From Mercurialis annua (Eukaryota > Streptophyta > Magnoliopsida > Malpighiales > Euphorbiaceae), in NCBI RefSeq assembly GCF_937616625.2, contig NC_065576.1, positions 32,514,628 to 32,578,627 on the forward strand: a stretch of DNA of 64,000 bases, in the 5' to 3' direction. The translations under genes and the position numbers were made by a program. The notes beneath the pieces were generated by a model that was not told the origin of the DNA, made no database searches, and saw nothing but the letters and a program-made list of their open reading frames with translations. Numbering within the stretch: the stretch's first letter is position 1; every line of letters starts with the position of its first letter. Of this stretch, positions 1 through 10,698 are shown piece after piece.

Positions 1-530
1 GTGAAGATATTAGTGATGAGTTTAATGATCCAATCCAGACTTATACGGGGGATTATGTGGACCAACATTATGTCTGAGGCCGTAAGATAGGTAGATATGA
101 TTCGCAAGCTAGTACTTCTGGAGAGGATTGGCGTAAGGACATCAAGTGATGCAGGAGTTGGACCTCCTATTTGTTAGACCTGTAACAAGAGACATTATGG
201 ACTATGCCATCTTTTCTCAGGAGCGTGCTTTAATTGTGGCCAACAAGGTCACTTTGCTATAGATTGTTGAGACAAGGACCCTAGGGTTCGATGACCATAG
301 TTGCGCAACCATCCTCCAATCAGCAGAGAACCGCGTATAACGTATATGGCGTCGTCTGGATATGGTCACACTTTAAAGGCTAGTGAGAGTCAGGCCAGGA
401 TTTTTGCTTTGAATCCACTAGAGGCTCAAGATTACGATGTTTTCGTTCAAGGTATCTTTTATAACTCCTATGGATATGTTAGTTTTATTTAATAGGCACG
501 TGGCTATGATTTTAAATTCCAGAACAAATT
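1..530 (+). pseudogene. Ty3/gypsy chromovirus (Tekay/Del-like) gag-protease remnant
   Basis: Degenerate end of gag running into the protease linker. Around 187-275 a double-cysteine region can be read: a CxxC...C segment followed by a CFNCGQQGHFAIDC zinc knuckle (CX2CX4HX4C), the nucleic-acid-binding motif of gag. The open stretch 301-492 (63 codons) has the ARIFALNPLEAQ pattern typical of the gag-protease junction in Tekay/Del elements. It stops where the protease active site would start. The text then jumps to the short tail that normally follows the chromodomain, just before the polypurine tract. RT, RNase H, integrase and chromodomain are therefore absent, an internal deletion at about 490. 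In-frame stops are present upstream of 300. The lineage call rests on motif memory. Confidence 0.6.
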
Positions 531-956
531 TATTATAAGGAGGGGTGAATATAATAACCCGTAAAATTTTGAGGAGTTAGATTGCGCCACGAAGCCTAAA
601 TTAAGAAATTTATGTCAAGTAAGTCGGCAATGAGATTCAAGTTAAGAAGAATGGTGAGAATAAATTGATCAAATTGGTCGAGAAATAATAGTTTAATTGG
701 AAATTATAATTTTGTTAGACCGCTTATTAGCGGGACTAATTAATAGCTAAGGAAAATTTAAAATAAAATAAGAATTTAGTCCCAAGCTAATAAATTATAT
801 GCCATCGTCTGTAAAATTTTATTAAGAAGTTATCATGAAAATTTAGTTAGATTCCGAAGTCGTATTAAATTGGACGCGACGTTAGTTACGAAATTTGATT
901 AAATTGAAAGGAAAGTTGTTGAGTTAAATTGATACATTAGCCCACTAAGTGACCAC

Positions 957-964
957 TATATAAA
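957..964 (+). promoter_or_regulatory. TATA box of the Tekay-like LTR
   Basis: TATATAAA lies inside the LTR, followed by a pyrimidine/A-rich transcribed leader (CCTCCACTGTCATAACC onward). The position suits the U3-R boundary of the LTR promoter. Activity is inferred only from sequence. Confidence 0.5.
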
Positions 965-2539
965 CCTCCACTGTCATAACCTTGTTCTTCATTAGATAGC
1001 CAAAGAAAGACCCCAAACCCTCATTTTGCAAACACCATGGCCAAACCCTACAACCCTCACTCAGACACTCACAATTTCTCATCCAAACACCAAAGTTTTG
1101 GAGGCAAATCACGCTAAACTTAAAAGAGATCAAGGTATGATAACTAATTTGAGGAATTATTAGTTATATATAGTGATTTGAGCTTAGAAAAGTTTATGGG
1201 TTTTGGTTAAGTTTGCGCTTTTGATGTGGTGTGTTGTGGTTGAGATTGAGAGTTGGTTTAAGTGTGATTTTGAGTCTAAAAATGAATGAATTGTCAGTTA
1301 ACCCCTATATCACGCCGGAATAGGTTTCCGGTGACCGGAGTTTTCTCCGATGAGCAGCAATTCCTGCTCACCAACAGTAGCAAATTCTGCTCTCATGAGC
1401 TGAATTCTGCTGAGAGCAGCGTTCGGCTCTGCTCTTGCGAGCAGAAATGAACAGCTCCTTTGAGAGATGCAATTTCAGCCCTCGACCGTCAGGGAAAGCA
1501 TAAAATTGATGCTCATTGGTCCCCATTCGTGTAGCTTTTGGTTTGTGCGATTAGCCGTAAGTTTGACGGTTAAGTGATGATATTTTATAACGGTTTAAGT
1601 CGATACCAAAAATGTTTTAAGGAATGAGTTTAAGGTGTGAAAAATGTATAAATTATACATTTTTTAAAGTTGATTTAAGACTAGTCTATTGGATAATTAA
1701 AATGGAATTTAAGGTTTAATATGAAAAATAAATTTAAGATAAGTGTTAAATATTAAAATGGAAGTTTTAAGTTACGATTAAATTGTAACGTTTAAGTAAA
1801 TATTGGTTCGTTGAGATGTCGTTTACGAGTTTGGTATAAATTGAATACTAACATAATATTAGTTATTCAAAATTTCGAGATAAAGCTTGGAATGTTTTGG
1901 TCATTTATAATCTTTGTTGATGAGCAAAACTTTGACGATAAGCATGTCAAGTTGCTAGAAATTTGTAAACTTCTACTCATTTAAAATGTGGACTTATGAT
2001 GGTATAATTTGGGGTTCGTAATTGAACAAAAGTTCAACGAGAATTATTTAGATTTATAATTAAACCTTAAAAGGTTTTATTAAGAAGCTCTATGTCGAGG
2101 CTGGATGCGGTTATATTATAGAAAATTAAGTTTGTGTTTTATCTTAAGTCTATAAGTTTATCGAGTTAAACTCTTACTTGGATTAATTTATGTCTTATCT
2201 AGATCCGGCAAGGAACGCAAATAACGGGTAAGGAGCACCTTAAGCTAGACGGCAGTTAATCGATGGAAGTTTTTAGTAGTAGCAAGTGGTGGGTTTATAT
2301 ACATTTATATTTGGTGTATTAAATGTGGATTACTTTGCAAATGCAAAAGTTTTATGCAAATTGCATGATATTTTTTATTATCGAAATGCTTTATATAAAG
2401 TGCATGCATCATTTCTTTAAAACCTATATAAATCTGATGGAACAAGCTTTCCTATTGGGCGGCAATAGGAATTGTCTGATCACCAGTTATGATCTGAGCT
2501 CTTTACGATTGTTGTTATAAATAAAAAAGGTGGTTTAAT

Positions 2540-2705
2540 GCGAGGTTAACTTGGTGGAACTATCTCGGGGCCCGTATCGAGTGAGTTAAATCGGTCGAAC
2601 TATCTCGGGACTCACACCTTGGGATCAAGAAGTGGCATGACTTAACTAGGTTGAACTATCTCAGGACCATGTCATGTGGTAGCGGTTAACTCGGTCGATA
2701 GTGAT
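2540..2705 (+). repeat. Short tandem repeats inside the LTR
   Basis: Three to four imperfect copies of a unit built around GTTAACTCGGTCGAACTATCTCGGGAC occur, separated by spacers of similar length. Such repeats are typical of the U5 part of long chromovirus LTRs. No coding content. Confidence 0.6.
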
Positions 2706-3067
2706 GCAGTAGAGTAAAGTCCTAGTTGTATATATGGCTTAGTCAAACAGTTTTAATGTTTTATCCAAACTCTGATATTATATAAAGTTTTAAAAAGCTC
2801 TTTAAACCGTTTGTTTTGCTGTGCAAACCGGGCTATGCTTGATGTGTGACATCGTATGGTAAGACCCTAGTTTTTGCACATCGTGTTCGAACAATGTTAA
2901 ATGAATGTAAACGCTTAAGGTTTTTATGAAAACATTTTATGAAATATTGTATTGTTTATATTATATCGCGAAGTTGTTTTTAACAAATTTTAAGCTTGCT
3001 ACGGGTTTCGGAGCTACCACTCCAATTCTTTAGCGCCGGTCGCGACTTGAGATTTCTGGTCATGACA

Positions 3068-3480
3068 GAAAAAGTACCCGAAAAGATCAAAATAGAATAT
3101 GGAGTGCACGTCAAGTTTGAAGCAAGTAATAATGTAGGTGAATACGAAGCACTGGTCACTAGGCTCGGTCTAGCACTAGAAGTGAACAAATGTCCTAAAA
3201 GTCTATAGTGATTCACAGTTACTAGTGAATCAAGTCAAAGGAGAATTCCAAGCAAAGGAAGCTAGAATGAATAAATACTTGGTCAAAGTTAAAAAGATGA
3301 TTCACAAATTAGAAGAACAAGGAGGCCAATGGGAGATCCACAAGATCCCTTGAAAAGAAAACATAGAGACCGATTCTATCGCCAAATCTGCCTCTGAATT
3401 AGGTTATTTATTCAACAAGATGCTACTGAAAGAAACACTGGATTCGATGAGCACAAAAGAAGCATAGGTCATAGAAATCG
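3068..3480 (+). pseudogene. RNase H domain of element B (5' end cut by insertion)
   Basis: Reading through 3068-3208 gives IKIEYGVHVKFEASNN followed by EYEALVTRLGLALEV, the core of the archaeal-type second RNase H found in Tat elements (the glutamate of the NNxAEYEAL motif is present). A frameshift near 3195 is followed, in another frame, by YSDSQLLVNQVKGEFQAKE. That segment carries the next catalytic aspartate and ends in a decayed linker with stops. The family removes the RNA strand after reverse transcription. The catalytic N-terminal DGA segment is missing because the Tekay-like LTR starts the sequence. Confidence 0.65.
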
Positions 3481-4730
3481 ATGAAGCAGAAATATGGATG
3501 ACTCCAATCATAAAATACTTGGAAAACAACGAACTGCCATTAGACAAAAACGAAGCCGTCCGGATCATTCAAAAACCGATCAACTATTCTTACTATGACA
3601 AGGTTCTTTACCGAACCTCGTTGACTCACCCTTGGTTAAAGTGCATATCGACCAAAAATAGAAAGCTTATCTTACAAGAAATTCATGATGAAATATGTAG
3701 AGCTCATGAAGGAGAAAGCACAATAGTGCGAAAGACAATTTTGTAAGACTATTATTGAACCACAATAAAGGAAGATGTTAAGACATTGGTGAAAAAATGC
3801 GACAAATGCCAAAGACTGAACAATGTCAGTCATCGACCTGCCACATAAAAAATCTCTTTTGAAAGCCCTTGGCCATTCACCATGTGGGAAATGAACATAG
3901 TAGGACCTTTCCGAGCAGGGAAAATAGGAAGAAATTCTTCATCATTGCAATAGAACACTTCACCGGGTAGGTTGAGGTCAAAGCAGTCTCAATAATAACT
4001 GAAGCAAGAATAGAAGCATTCTTCAAACCAAAAGTAATCTGCAGATCATGTATACCTCACACATTTGTAAACGACAATGGAAAACAGTTCGATTATTACC
4101 GATTCATAAAATTATGTTCATATCTCATGATAAAACTGAAATTCACATATGTGGCGCATCCCTGGACTAACGGAATGACAGAAGTAATCAATTGAACCTT
4201 AGTACTAGGGATTAAAAGAATGCTCGATGAAGCCAAAGGAAATTGGATGCACGAATTGTAGAGTGTCCTTTGTGCATATAGCACTACATCAAGAAAAGGA
4301 ACCAGAGATGCACCTTTTAGACTCGCCTACGAAACAGAGGTTGTAATTCTAGTAAAAATTTAAATCTCGAGTCTAAGAGTGAGCACCTAGAGAATCATCA
4401 AACGAAGCAAAAATCAGGCTATGCGTCGATCTTTTTGAAGAAATAAGAATTTAACTTGGAATAAAAGCCGAAGCTTAAAAACAATAAGCTGTTCGATATC
4501 ACAACAAAAAAACCAAGCCAATTAATTTAAAATCAGAGATCTAATTCTAAGAAACACCAAGATTGGAAGAGGAAACGCAGGGGTCAAAAATCTCCAACCA
4601 AACTGGGAGAGACCCTATGTGATAGAAGTAACGACTAAAAAAGGGACCTAAAAACTAAAAACATTAGAAGAATTACCAGTATAAAGATGTAGAAATGTCG
4701 AACATTTGAGGAAATACTACTAGTAGACAT
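3481..4730 (+). pseudogene. Integrase of element B, degenerate
   Basis: The open stretch 3498-3746 (82 codons) is the N-terminal part: a conserved lead-in (YYDKVLYRTSLTHPWLKCI) and the first histidine of the HHCC zinc finger (EIHDEICRAHEG). The CDKCQRLN half of the finger reads on at about 3798-3830 after a stop. The catalytic core continues in pieces: WPFTMWEMNIVGPF near 3870 and a C-terminal core near 4140-4360 (a fragment reading GTRDAPFRLAYETE). The Asp of the first core motif (normally W-D-x-V/I-G-P) appears as Asn (MNIVGP). Many stops and frameshifts occur. The protein would have inserted cDNA into chromosomes; this copy cannot. Confidence 0.6.
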
Positions 4731-4799
4731 TGATAGTCTAAGACAATCTTTATACTCTCTTAAATTATTTCATAAACATTTTCATCAATAATAAAAGAT

Positions 4800-5050
4800 T
4801 ATCCCCCCCCCCCCGAGCAAGTTGCAAAAATAGACTCGTCGAAGTCCAAAATATAGACTCACTAAAGTCCAAAAAAAAAGGACTCGCCAAAGTCATAAAA
4901 TCAATAAAACAAAATATGAAATCTAAATTGATTTCAAATAAGAATTTTAAATTAACCTCGGGAGATTGTAGAGCTCAGATTAATTCTAAAAATTCATAAA
5001 TTAAGAATTTAGATTAACTTTGAAACCAAGAATGAACGAAGAGTTTTACA
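4800..5050 (+). repeat. Tandem-repeat spacer downstream of integrase
   Basis: A C-homopolymer (4803-4814) precedes three copies of a GACTCGYCRAAGTCC-type unit (about 4831-4895). Next come repeats containing TTTAGATTAACTTTGA (about 4950-5020). The AGATTAACT core recurs in the same place of the element at 57.8 kb (61.1-61.35 kb). Retand-type elements are known to carry amplified short repeats in this region. Confidence 0.5.
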
Positions 5051-5169
5051 CAAACTAAAAAAAACACAAGAAATAAAATATATTCATTGAAATCAAGAAA
5101 AAAATACAAAGGCAATCTAAAAAGATTAGCCCACAAATATACAAAAATTTAAAATCTACGAGCTAGTTT

Positions 5170-6916
5170 CCAACTAAAAAAGAGCGTCGGTACCGTTTTT
5201 TTTCTGTTGGGCCAATATAGTCTTGGTCAAATCATTGGGATTCAGCTGATTCATGCCATAAAGGTCGACATTTGGGTTCTGCTCTTAAAGCTTTGCCTTA
5301 ATGAGCTGGCAGTAATCTGACATCATGCTGGAGTAAAAAGACCCCGAATTCGAAAGCTGAAGGCTAATCTCGCATCTTCAAACTTCAGCAGATCTCTTTT
5401 CAAATATACTGATGATGAAGAAGCCTTCAACGAATCAATCTCTTATGAGAGAGCATTGGTACGAGCCTCCATAGCTTTAACTTGCTTCTCCATAGCTTTA
5501 ACTTGCTTCTCCCATGTTGAATCAGCTGCCTTCAGTTGCAGAAGAAGAGCTTCACACTCATTAGAAGAACGCTGGAGATCCGTCTTTTTCAAACTAAGAG
5601 ACAACGATGAGTTTTTTCAACTTCGCCAATTCATCAACAGAAGCTTGGTGATGCTTCTCCAAAACAAAGATCGCCTGACCGGCGGAAAAAACAGAAAGAA
5701 AAAGTTATTTCAAAGAAACTAAAAGACGCAAAATAAAATAAAAATAAGAAGCACATATCGACAGATTGCTATGGCAGGCAGTGTGGACTAGATCATTGCC
5801 ATGCTCTCGATCTATGTTCTTTATGTCCTCGACTATGGACATATTTTCCATGAAAGAACCGAGGACATTGTTATTATAAATCCTTGGAGGATCTTGCTTC
5901 TCATCCCAACTAGCTAAATTCGCCATTCCCCCAAAAGCAGACACCTTCGACAATTTCTTTGAATGTTTTCTTCGCTTTTTTGACACAAATGTATCTGTCG
6001 AATTGTCTGAAGAAGGGAAAATTAAGCTAGAACTTGGGCTAGGAGGAAGAGACCCGTCATGATTAGACTCCGGGTTTCTTCAAAAATCTCGACTGAAACT
6101 TGTGGTGTCTCCTATACAATAGCCTCAATAGCCGGATCAACTAGAGCTGGAGGACTGTTACCCATTTGGCCCATCGAAGTAGACATATCAACTTCAAAAT
6201 TAAAAAGAAAGAATCGTCAAGATTTATAGACATCCTACCAATATAAATAAAAACAAATAAAGTTAGAAAAATTACCTCTAGAATCACCAAGAGGATTTGC
6301 CAAAAGTAAAGCTTGATGGTTGAGATAACTATCTACTAAAATAGAAAATATAGGCTTATTTGCCTTACACTCCGAAAGAAGTTCAGAAGCAAAATCAGAT
6401 TCATCTTGAGTCAAAGAGGAAGAAGAAAGGGAAACTTTAGAAAGGGTAAAACCCTAAAAGAAATCGAAAAAAGAAGCATGCCAGACAAGAAATATTTTTG
6501 AAGTCTAGTTTTTCAAAGAATTGGGAAGAATAAATAAAGGCTGACCTGACCGACCACCAGCATAGATGAGCATCTCATCTTTGCGCTTTGAGAAAGTGTA
6601 AAAATAATTTAAAAAAAAATTAACGAAGAGATTCGCCCGCGAATCCTGCAAGATTTCAAAAAAAAAAGAGGACTCAGATAGCGTTAGGATGAAGCTTCCC
6701 AGACAGAATACCTAAACCGAGATAGAAATAAAGAATAAAAGAATCGATCTGAAGCCTAAGCCCAACAATAAAATATTCTTTAAGTTTCCTAAGCTCATAC
6801 TCGGGTAGAAAATCATACTTAGAAGAAATTGTTAAGATTTTTTCAGATGAAAGAGAACTAGTGATATGGTCTAAGTCATCTCTAGCACCTTGAGCTTTTC
6901 CCACCCCATCATCCAT
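5170..6916 (-). pseudogene. Antisense ORF of element B (gypsy-transposon-domain N-terminus plus coiled coil)
   Basis: Read on the minus strand from an ATG at 6916. The N-terminal part (MDDGVGKAQGARDD onward) is followed by GLRLQIDSFILYFY and GILSGKLHPNAI, the pattern of the putative gypsy-type transposon domain. Several residues between these blocks are missing compared with the other copies here. A segment at 5986-5750 (basic MSKKRRKHSKK start, then SMVEDI-like acidic text) matches the middle region. A coiled coil lies at about 5680-5400, with a duplicated EKQVKAM heptad from a 21-24 bp tandem duplication at 5470-5515. The C-terminal tail reads QNPNVDLYGMNQLNP at about 5275-5230. Stops and frameshifts make it a pseudogene. 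Function of the family is unknown. Confidence 0.55.
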
Positions 6917-7479
6917 TTCTAAAACTTTCTTAAGGGGAAAAAATGGAATAAAAAGCAAAAGTTAAAATTCCTAGAAACAAAATGGAACAAAAACCAAGAA
7001 TCTAAGAAAAAGGTGAAAGAACACACCAAGAACACAAGAAACGAGATTCAAGCAAAGAAGAATTCAAACAATCATAAATAAATAAACACGATACGTGGAA
7101 ATAAGATCTAATGGGTCGAAGGAGAGATAGGAAGTGATTCGAAAGCGAAAAATCTTGAATATCAATGCCAACCAAGCAAAACAAAATATCAGTTTCAAAG
7201 GGTTTGAAAGCTTAAAGAAAACTCAAAATCAAAGTAAGAAATAAAGAAGAAAAAGATGAAAAATATATACGGAAGAATTCAAAGAAAATTATAATAATGG
7301 TTAAAAAATGAAAGGTTGAAACCTTGCGGCACGGATGAAGACACGTGGCGATTACAAAGACACACGTCAAAGATTTGACACGTGTTGGATGGTAAAATAA
7401 AGAGTTAAGTCAAAGAGACTCACCGAGAAATAAAATTCAAAATACCCAAAAGATTAGTTTACTTGCGGGGGAGCTAACG

Positions 7480-8125
7480 ATTTAAACCCAATTCCATGTA
7501 ATGAACCGAGCCCCATGGGATTCAGCCAACAAATTGGACCTTGGGACTCGCTTGATAATGATAAATCAGAGTGGTCTTAATGCTAAGTGTGACCGAGCCC
7601 TACAAGACTCGCCCGCCTAAAATAGAATCCATACAGATTCGCCTAAAGTGAAACGGCCGAATCCTATAGGATTCAGTAAACAGATCTAATACAGAATCTC
7701 CAAGATACAGAGTCCATATCATATAAGTTAACTATCATACCTGCATTTAAGGAGGTTCTAGAAAACAAAGATCTTCTAGAAGAATAATAAATACCTTCCT
7801 ATTAAGGATCGCATTCCTAGTCAAGAAAATATTCATATTTAGTACTCAATCATGAACAGGACAACTATTAAATAGTAATTCTTTTTCTATTTGGATTCAT
7901 CTGCCAAATAGCAATTCCTTTCCTATTTGGACTTTACAAGGTATTTCCCCATGCCCACTATAAAAGGACTTGAGGTATGCCTACACATAGAATGATTACA
8001 ATTTTATACTCCCTTAAATTCAATACTGACTTAAGTATCGGAGACCTAATCTGACCACCACCGTCCAATCAGCCATCTACACTGTTTTACAGGTCAAACA
8101 CCCGTTGAGAAGACAGACTCCATCA
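7480..8125 (+). repeat. 3' LTR of element B
   Basis: It follows a G-rich polypurine tract (TTGCGGGGGAGCTAACGA, 7464-7480), matching the tract before the 3' LTR at 63.955 kb. It contains TATAAAAG at 7959-7966 followed by GACTTGAGGTATGCCTA, shared with the LTR at 57.8 kb. It ends GACTCCATCA at 8125. The first bases are decayed, so the left edge is approximate. Confidence 0.6.
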
Positions 8126-8344
8126 ATTACTAAGAACTAATTAGCTTTAGATAATTAAACTAGTCGGCATCTTATGCGTGATGCACATATTTATTAAATT
8201 AATTAATTTAAGTTTAATTTAAAAATTCTTCATATTCAATAATTTGTATAAATGTTAACTTAAATTAAATTTATTATCAAAAATTTATTTTATTTCATAT
8301 TATAAATAAGAATAATATAAAAAAATTCTTCAAAATTATAACTT

Positions 8345-9420
8345 TCCATATATTTTTCTCGGTGAAAGGTGCGTATTTTCTAGAGAAGGGTGGTAGGCAT
8401 TCTCCGAAAAATTATGCTGGCTTAAAGACGGGATTTACATGGTTGTAGAACTCCATCTGGAACCCTCAAATTTCCCCCAAAATTAAACATTTTTTTATGG
8501 AGAGTTACGCACAACATTTTATCCACTAAAGGTGCTCTTCATGGCCGAACCAAAATTGGAGACGGGTTTTATGTTCGCAGCGGAAATTTTGAATTTATAT
8601 AGACCATGTTTGTGGGCACTGTCCTTGAGTGAGTGTTGTTTGGTTTGCCTCTCATTTAGGTATGGACACTGAGCGCTTAAGGGAGGATAATTTCGTGGAA
8701 TGGACGGACTATTATTGGACGGGATTTCAAAAGGAAGATGTTGAATGTTTTTAGGTCATCTATCAGGCTATATGGTTGCTAGGGAGCAGTTGTGTTTCAG
8801 CAATAATGGCATTCCATACGAAGTGCTTCTCCGAATGAGTAGGAATACAATTGCTGACTATAAATCTGCAAATATGATCTCTACAAATCATAATTCCTTG
8901 AAGTTAGCTTGTTGGAAGAAGCCTAGGGAGGGCTGGTTAAAGATGAATTGCGATGCAGGAAGAGTTGGAGATAGACATTCGGAATTAGGCGTGATAGTAA
9001 CAGACTGGAAGGGAGAGGTTATGATGGCGGAGAACTAAATTATTCCTATAGCCGGTGTGTTTATAATTATTGCGCAAGTTGAAGCTCTTCGGTGGAGATT
9101 ATTTGTCGCTAAAGATTGCAGTTTTAAAAATCTGGGAATTGAAAGAGATAATGCCCAGCATGTTGCAACTCTAATGAACGAGACTCCCTTCAATTTTTAT
9201 CTGGGAGATCTCCTCGCTAATATTGCGGTGGTTGTAAGATGATGTGATCAAGTTGTGTGGCGACATATTCCAAAAACTGCAAACGATCCTGCTCACAAGA
9301 TAGTTGTTGATGTTGTTGATTAATTTGTATGGTTTAGTGTGGATTGAAGATTTGTCAGATGCTTCGACGAATGTTTGTGATGCTGACATGTGCTTGCAGC
9401 ACGTCGGTTCTCCTTAAGTT
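8345..9420 (+). pseudogene. LINE-type reverse transcriptase 3' end: zinc-binding region plus RNase H
   Basis: At 8440-8550 the text gives the plant zf-RVT signature (PPKLNIFLWRV followed by HNILSTKGALHGRTKIG), found near the C-terminus of non-LTR retrotransposon RT proteins. From 8925 an RVT_3-like RNase H follows. Catalytic candidates are visible: D in LKMNCDAG, E in AQVEALRW and D in IERDNAQHV, plus a WRHIPKTANDPAH motif. Stops (after MMAEN near 9036, and near 9240) and a gap between the domains break it. An A-rich stretch near 9457-9470 may be the remains of a 3' tail. A close relative of the RNase H part is at 49.95-50.30 kb. Confidence 0.6.
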
Positions 9421-9514
9421 TGTTGTCATTTGTCTTGCTTTGCAAGTTTTAGTTGTTATAAAAAAAATCACAAAGCTTTTCAAAATTTCGAATTTTTTAA
9501 AATATAAATGTTAA

Positions 9515-9543
9515 TTAATAATAATAATAATAATAATAATAAT
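9515..9543 (+). repeat. (TAA)n microsatellite
   Basis: About ten uninterrupted TAA/AAT units in AT-rich intergenic DNA. Confidence 0.9.
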
Positions 9544-10320
9544 GAATAAAATGAAAAAAAATTATTTTACAATGAAGGAGAAAGGAAGCCATAAAAAGAT
9601 ATTTGATGAAAGAAGAAAAATATCACTTGACAATCTACCATTGATTCATTTTTGCATAGCTGAATTTTATATTATTGGATAGATTATAAATAACAACATG
9701 TATTCAGTATTCCTACTCATGTATCAATTATAGATGAAACACATGCTTTTCAAAAGCACAATACTATTTTTGGATCAACTATAAATTTTCATCTAAAATT
9801 AATGAAACTTTATACAGAATAACAAGTTAAAGGGCAAGTGTCACCTTAGCAATGATTTGACTTTTGATTAATATCACTAAAAAACAGTTCAATAATTAAA
9901 CATGATCATTTGATCTCCAAATACCTCACCTAAATAATATCACTTCTGCACTTCATAAAAAAAATTATGTTATGAAAAATGTTTCTGATTCAAAATTATT
10001 TGTATCTAACAAATTAATAATTGACATCATAAAGCGAAACAATAGTTCCTCCCATTGTGCTTCATTGACTTTCAATTTGTTGCACCTAAATCCACCACTT
10101 AGATGGAGTTTTCCTATTTATAGTGCTTATTATAATTACATTAAAAATGATGATAATTTGTCAATTTCATCATTTTAATTGGTTTAAAAACAAAATGAAT
10201 GAGATAGTATGGTCATCCCACTTAATTTTGCCTCATTTGGTGGATATCCCATCACTATAAATTTAAATTTTAGTTTAAAAAAAATTATCCATCATATAAA
10301 CCCTAGCATATCTATCCCTC
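9544..10320. other. AT-rich intergenic DNA upstream of the secreted-peptide ORF
   Basis: No coding signal was seen on either strand; the short ORF at 9972-10178 lacks any recognisable composition. The segment TTTTCCTATTTATAGTGC (about 10108-10125) recurs at about 52296-52313, which may mean a shared decayed promoter or LTR piece. Confidence 0.5.
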
Positions 10321-10328
10321 TATAAAAA
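10321..10328 (+). promoter_or_regulatory. Candidate TATA box for the secreted-peptide ORF
   Basis: TATAAAAA lies in a CT-rich lead (ATCTATCCCTC) 137 bp before the ATG at 10465, a plausible distance for a plant core promoter plus short leader. Inference only. Confidence 0.4.
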
Positions 10329-10464
10329 TAATACATATATGTAGGTTATAGTTAATAGTCGCATTCTAAAATTCTCTTGCTAAATTTCATAAAATTTGGT
10401 TCCTTTTATAAGTTTTTTAGATTTTATCCAAAAATCGGTTCAATTGACGATCAAGAGTGCAAGA

Positions 10465-10698
10465 ATGAAGCTGCTAGGGTTTGCTCTAATCTTTATAATG
10501 GTGGTGAGCTTTTGCTCTGCTAGAAATGTGAAATCTATCACAGTAGAAATGCATGAACAAGAGAAGCAACACCTTGATAGTAACAAGGACACCGATGCTG
10601 CCGGTTATCCCGGAAGCAGTCTCAACAACCACCATTACATCCCGAGGCAGGACTTTAACTACGGCGGGGATGGCGCCGGAAACGATGGGAGTGGATAA
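10465..10698 (+). CDS. Small secreted peptide precursor, family not recognised
   Basis: 77 codons. The ATG at 10465 is chosen because it starts a classic signal peptide: MKLLGFALIFIMVVSFCSAR, a hydrophobic run of about 15 residues with a likely cleavage after CSA. An in-frame ATG at 10396 would place 23 polar residues before it. The mature part (about 58 residues) has a charged variable stretch (EMHEQEKQHLDSNKD) and ends in a compact tail rich in Gly, Asn and His: SLNNHHYIPRQDFNYGGDG, then AGNDGSG. No cysteines occur after the signal peptide. This layout (signal peptide, variable region, short C-terminal motif) is that of precursors of post-translationally processed plant peptide hormones. 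The motif does not match CLE, RGF, CEP, PSK or IDA as I know them. It is the only ORF here that looks like a host gene. It could also be a remnant of a larger gene family member. Confidence 0.55.
   Translation: MKLLGFALIFIMVVSFCSARNVKSITVEMHEQEKQHLDSNKDTDAAGYPGSSLNNHHYIPRQDFNYGGDGAGNDGSG

Larger units (their letters stand above)
546..3067 (+). repeat. 3' LTR of the Tekay/Del-like gypsy element (2.5 kb)
   Basis: A purine-rich tract (ATAAGGAGGGG, 535-545) is followed by TGAATATAATAACCCG, and the unit ends at GGTCATGACA (3058-3067), so the ends are TG...CA. The length (about 2.5 kb), the TATA region near 957, the tandem AACTATCTCGGGAC units near 2.5-2.7 kb and the GGTCATGACA end fit long LTRs of Del/Tekay chromoviruses. 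Sequence immediately after 3067 is the RNase H region of a different gypsy element, so this LTR marks an insertion point. The 5' LTR is upstream of the window. The five bases after the LTR, GAAAA, are the expected target duplication. Confidence 0.65.
3068..8125 (+). mobile_element. Tat/Retand-type Ty3/gypsy element, 3' part (element B), interrupted by the Tekay insertion
   Basis: Order seen: second RNase H domain (from 3068), integrase (to about 4730), a tandem-repeat spacer, an antisense ORF (about 6916 to 5170, minus strand) and a 3' LTR (about 7480-8125). The antisense ORF between integrase and the 3' LTR is the hallmark of the Tat lineage. The element starts abruptly inside RNase H exactly where the Tekay-like LTR ends. 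The simplest reading is that the Tekay-like element inserted here and the 5' half of B lies upstream of the window. All coding parts carry stops or deletions. The LTR end (GACTCCATCA) and antisense product are close to the element at 57.8 kb. Confidence 0.65.

Noticed and set aside
2323..2520. 65-codon ORF inside the long LTR
   Set aside because: No recognisable composition; chance ORF in LTR sequence.
4803..4814. C-homopolymer taken as a possible polypurine tract on the minus strand
   Set aside because: No LTR end follows; it lies in the spacer between integrase and the antisense ORF.
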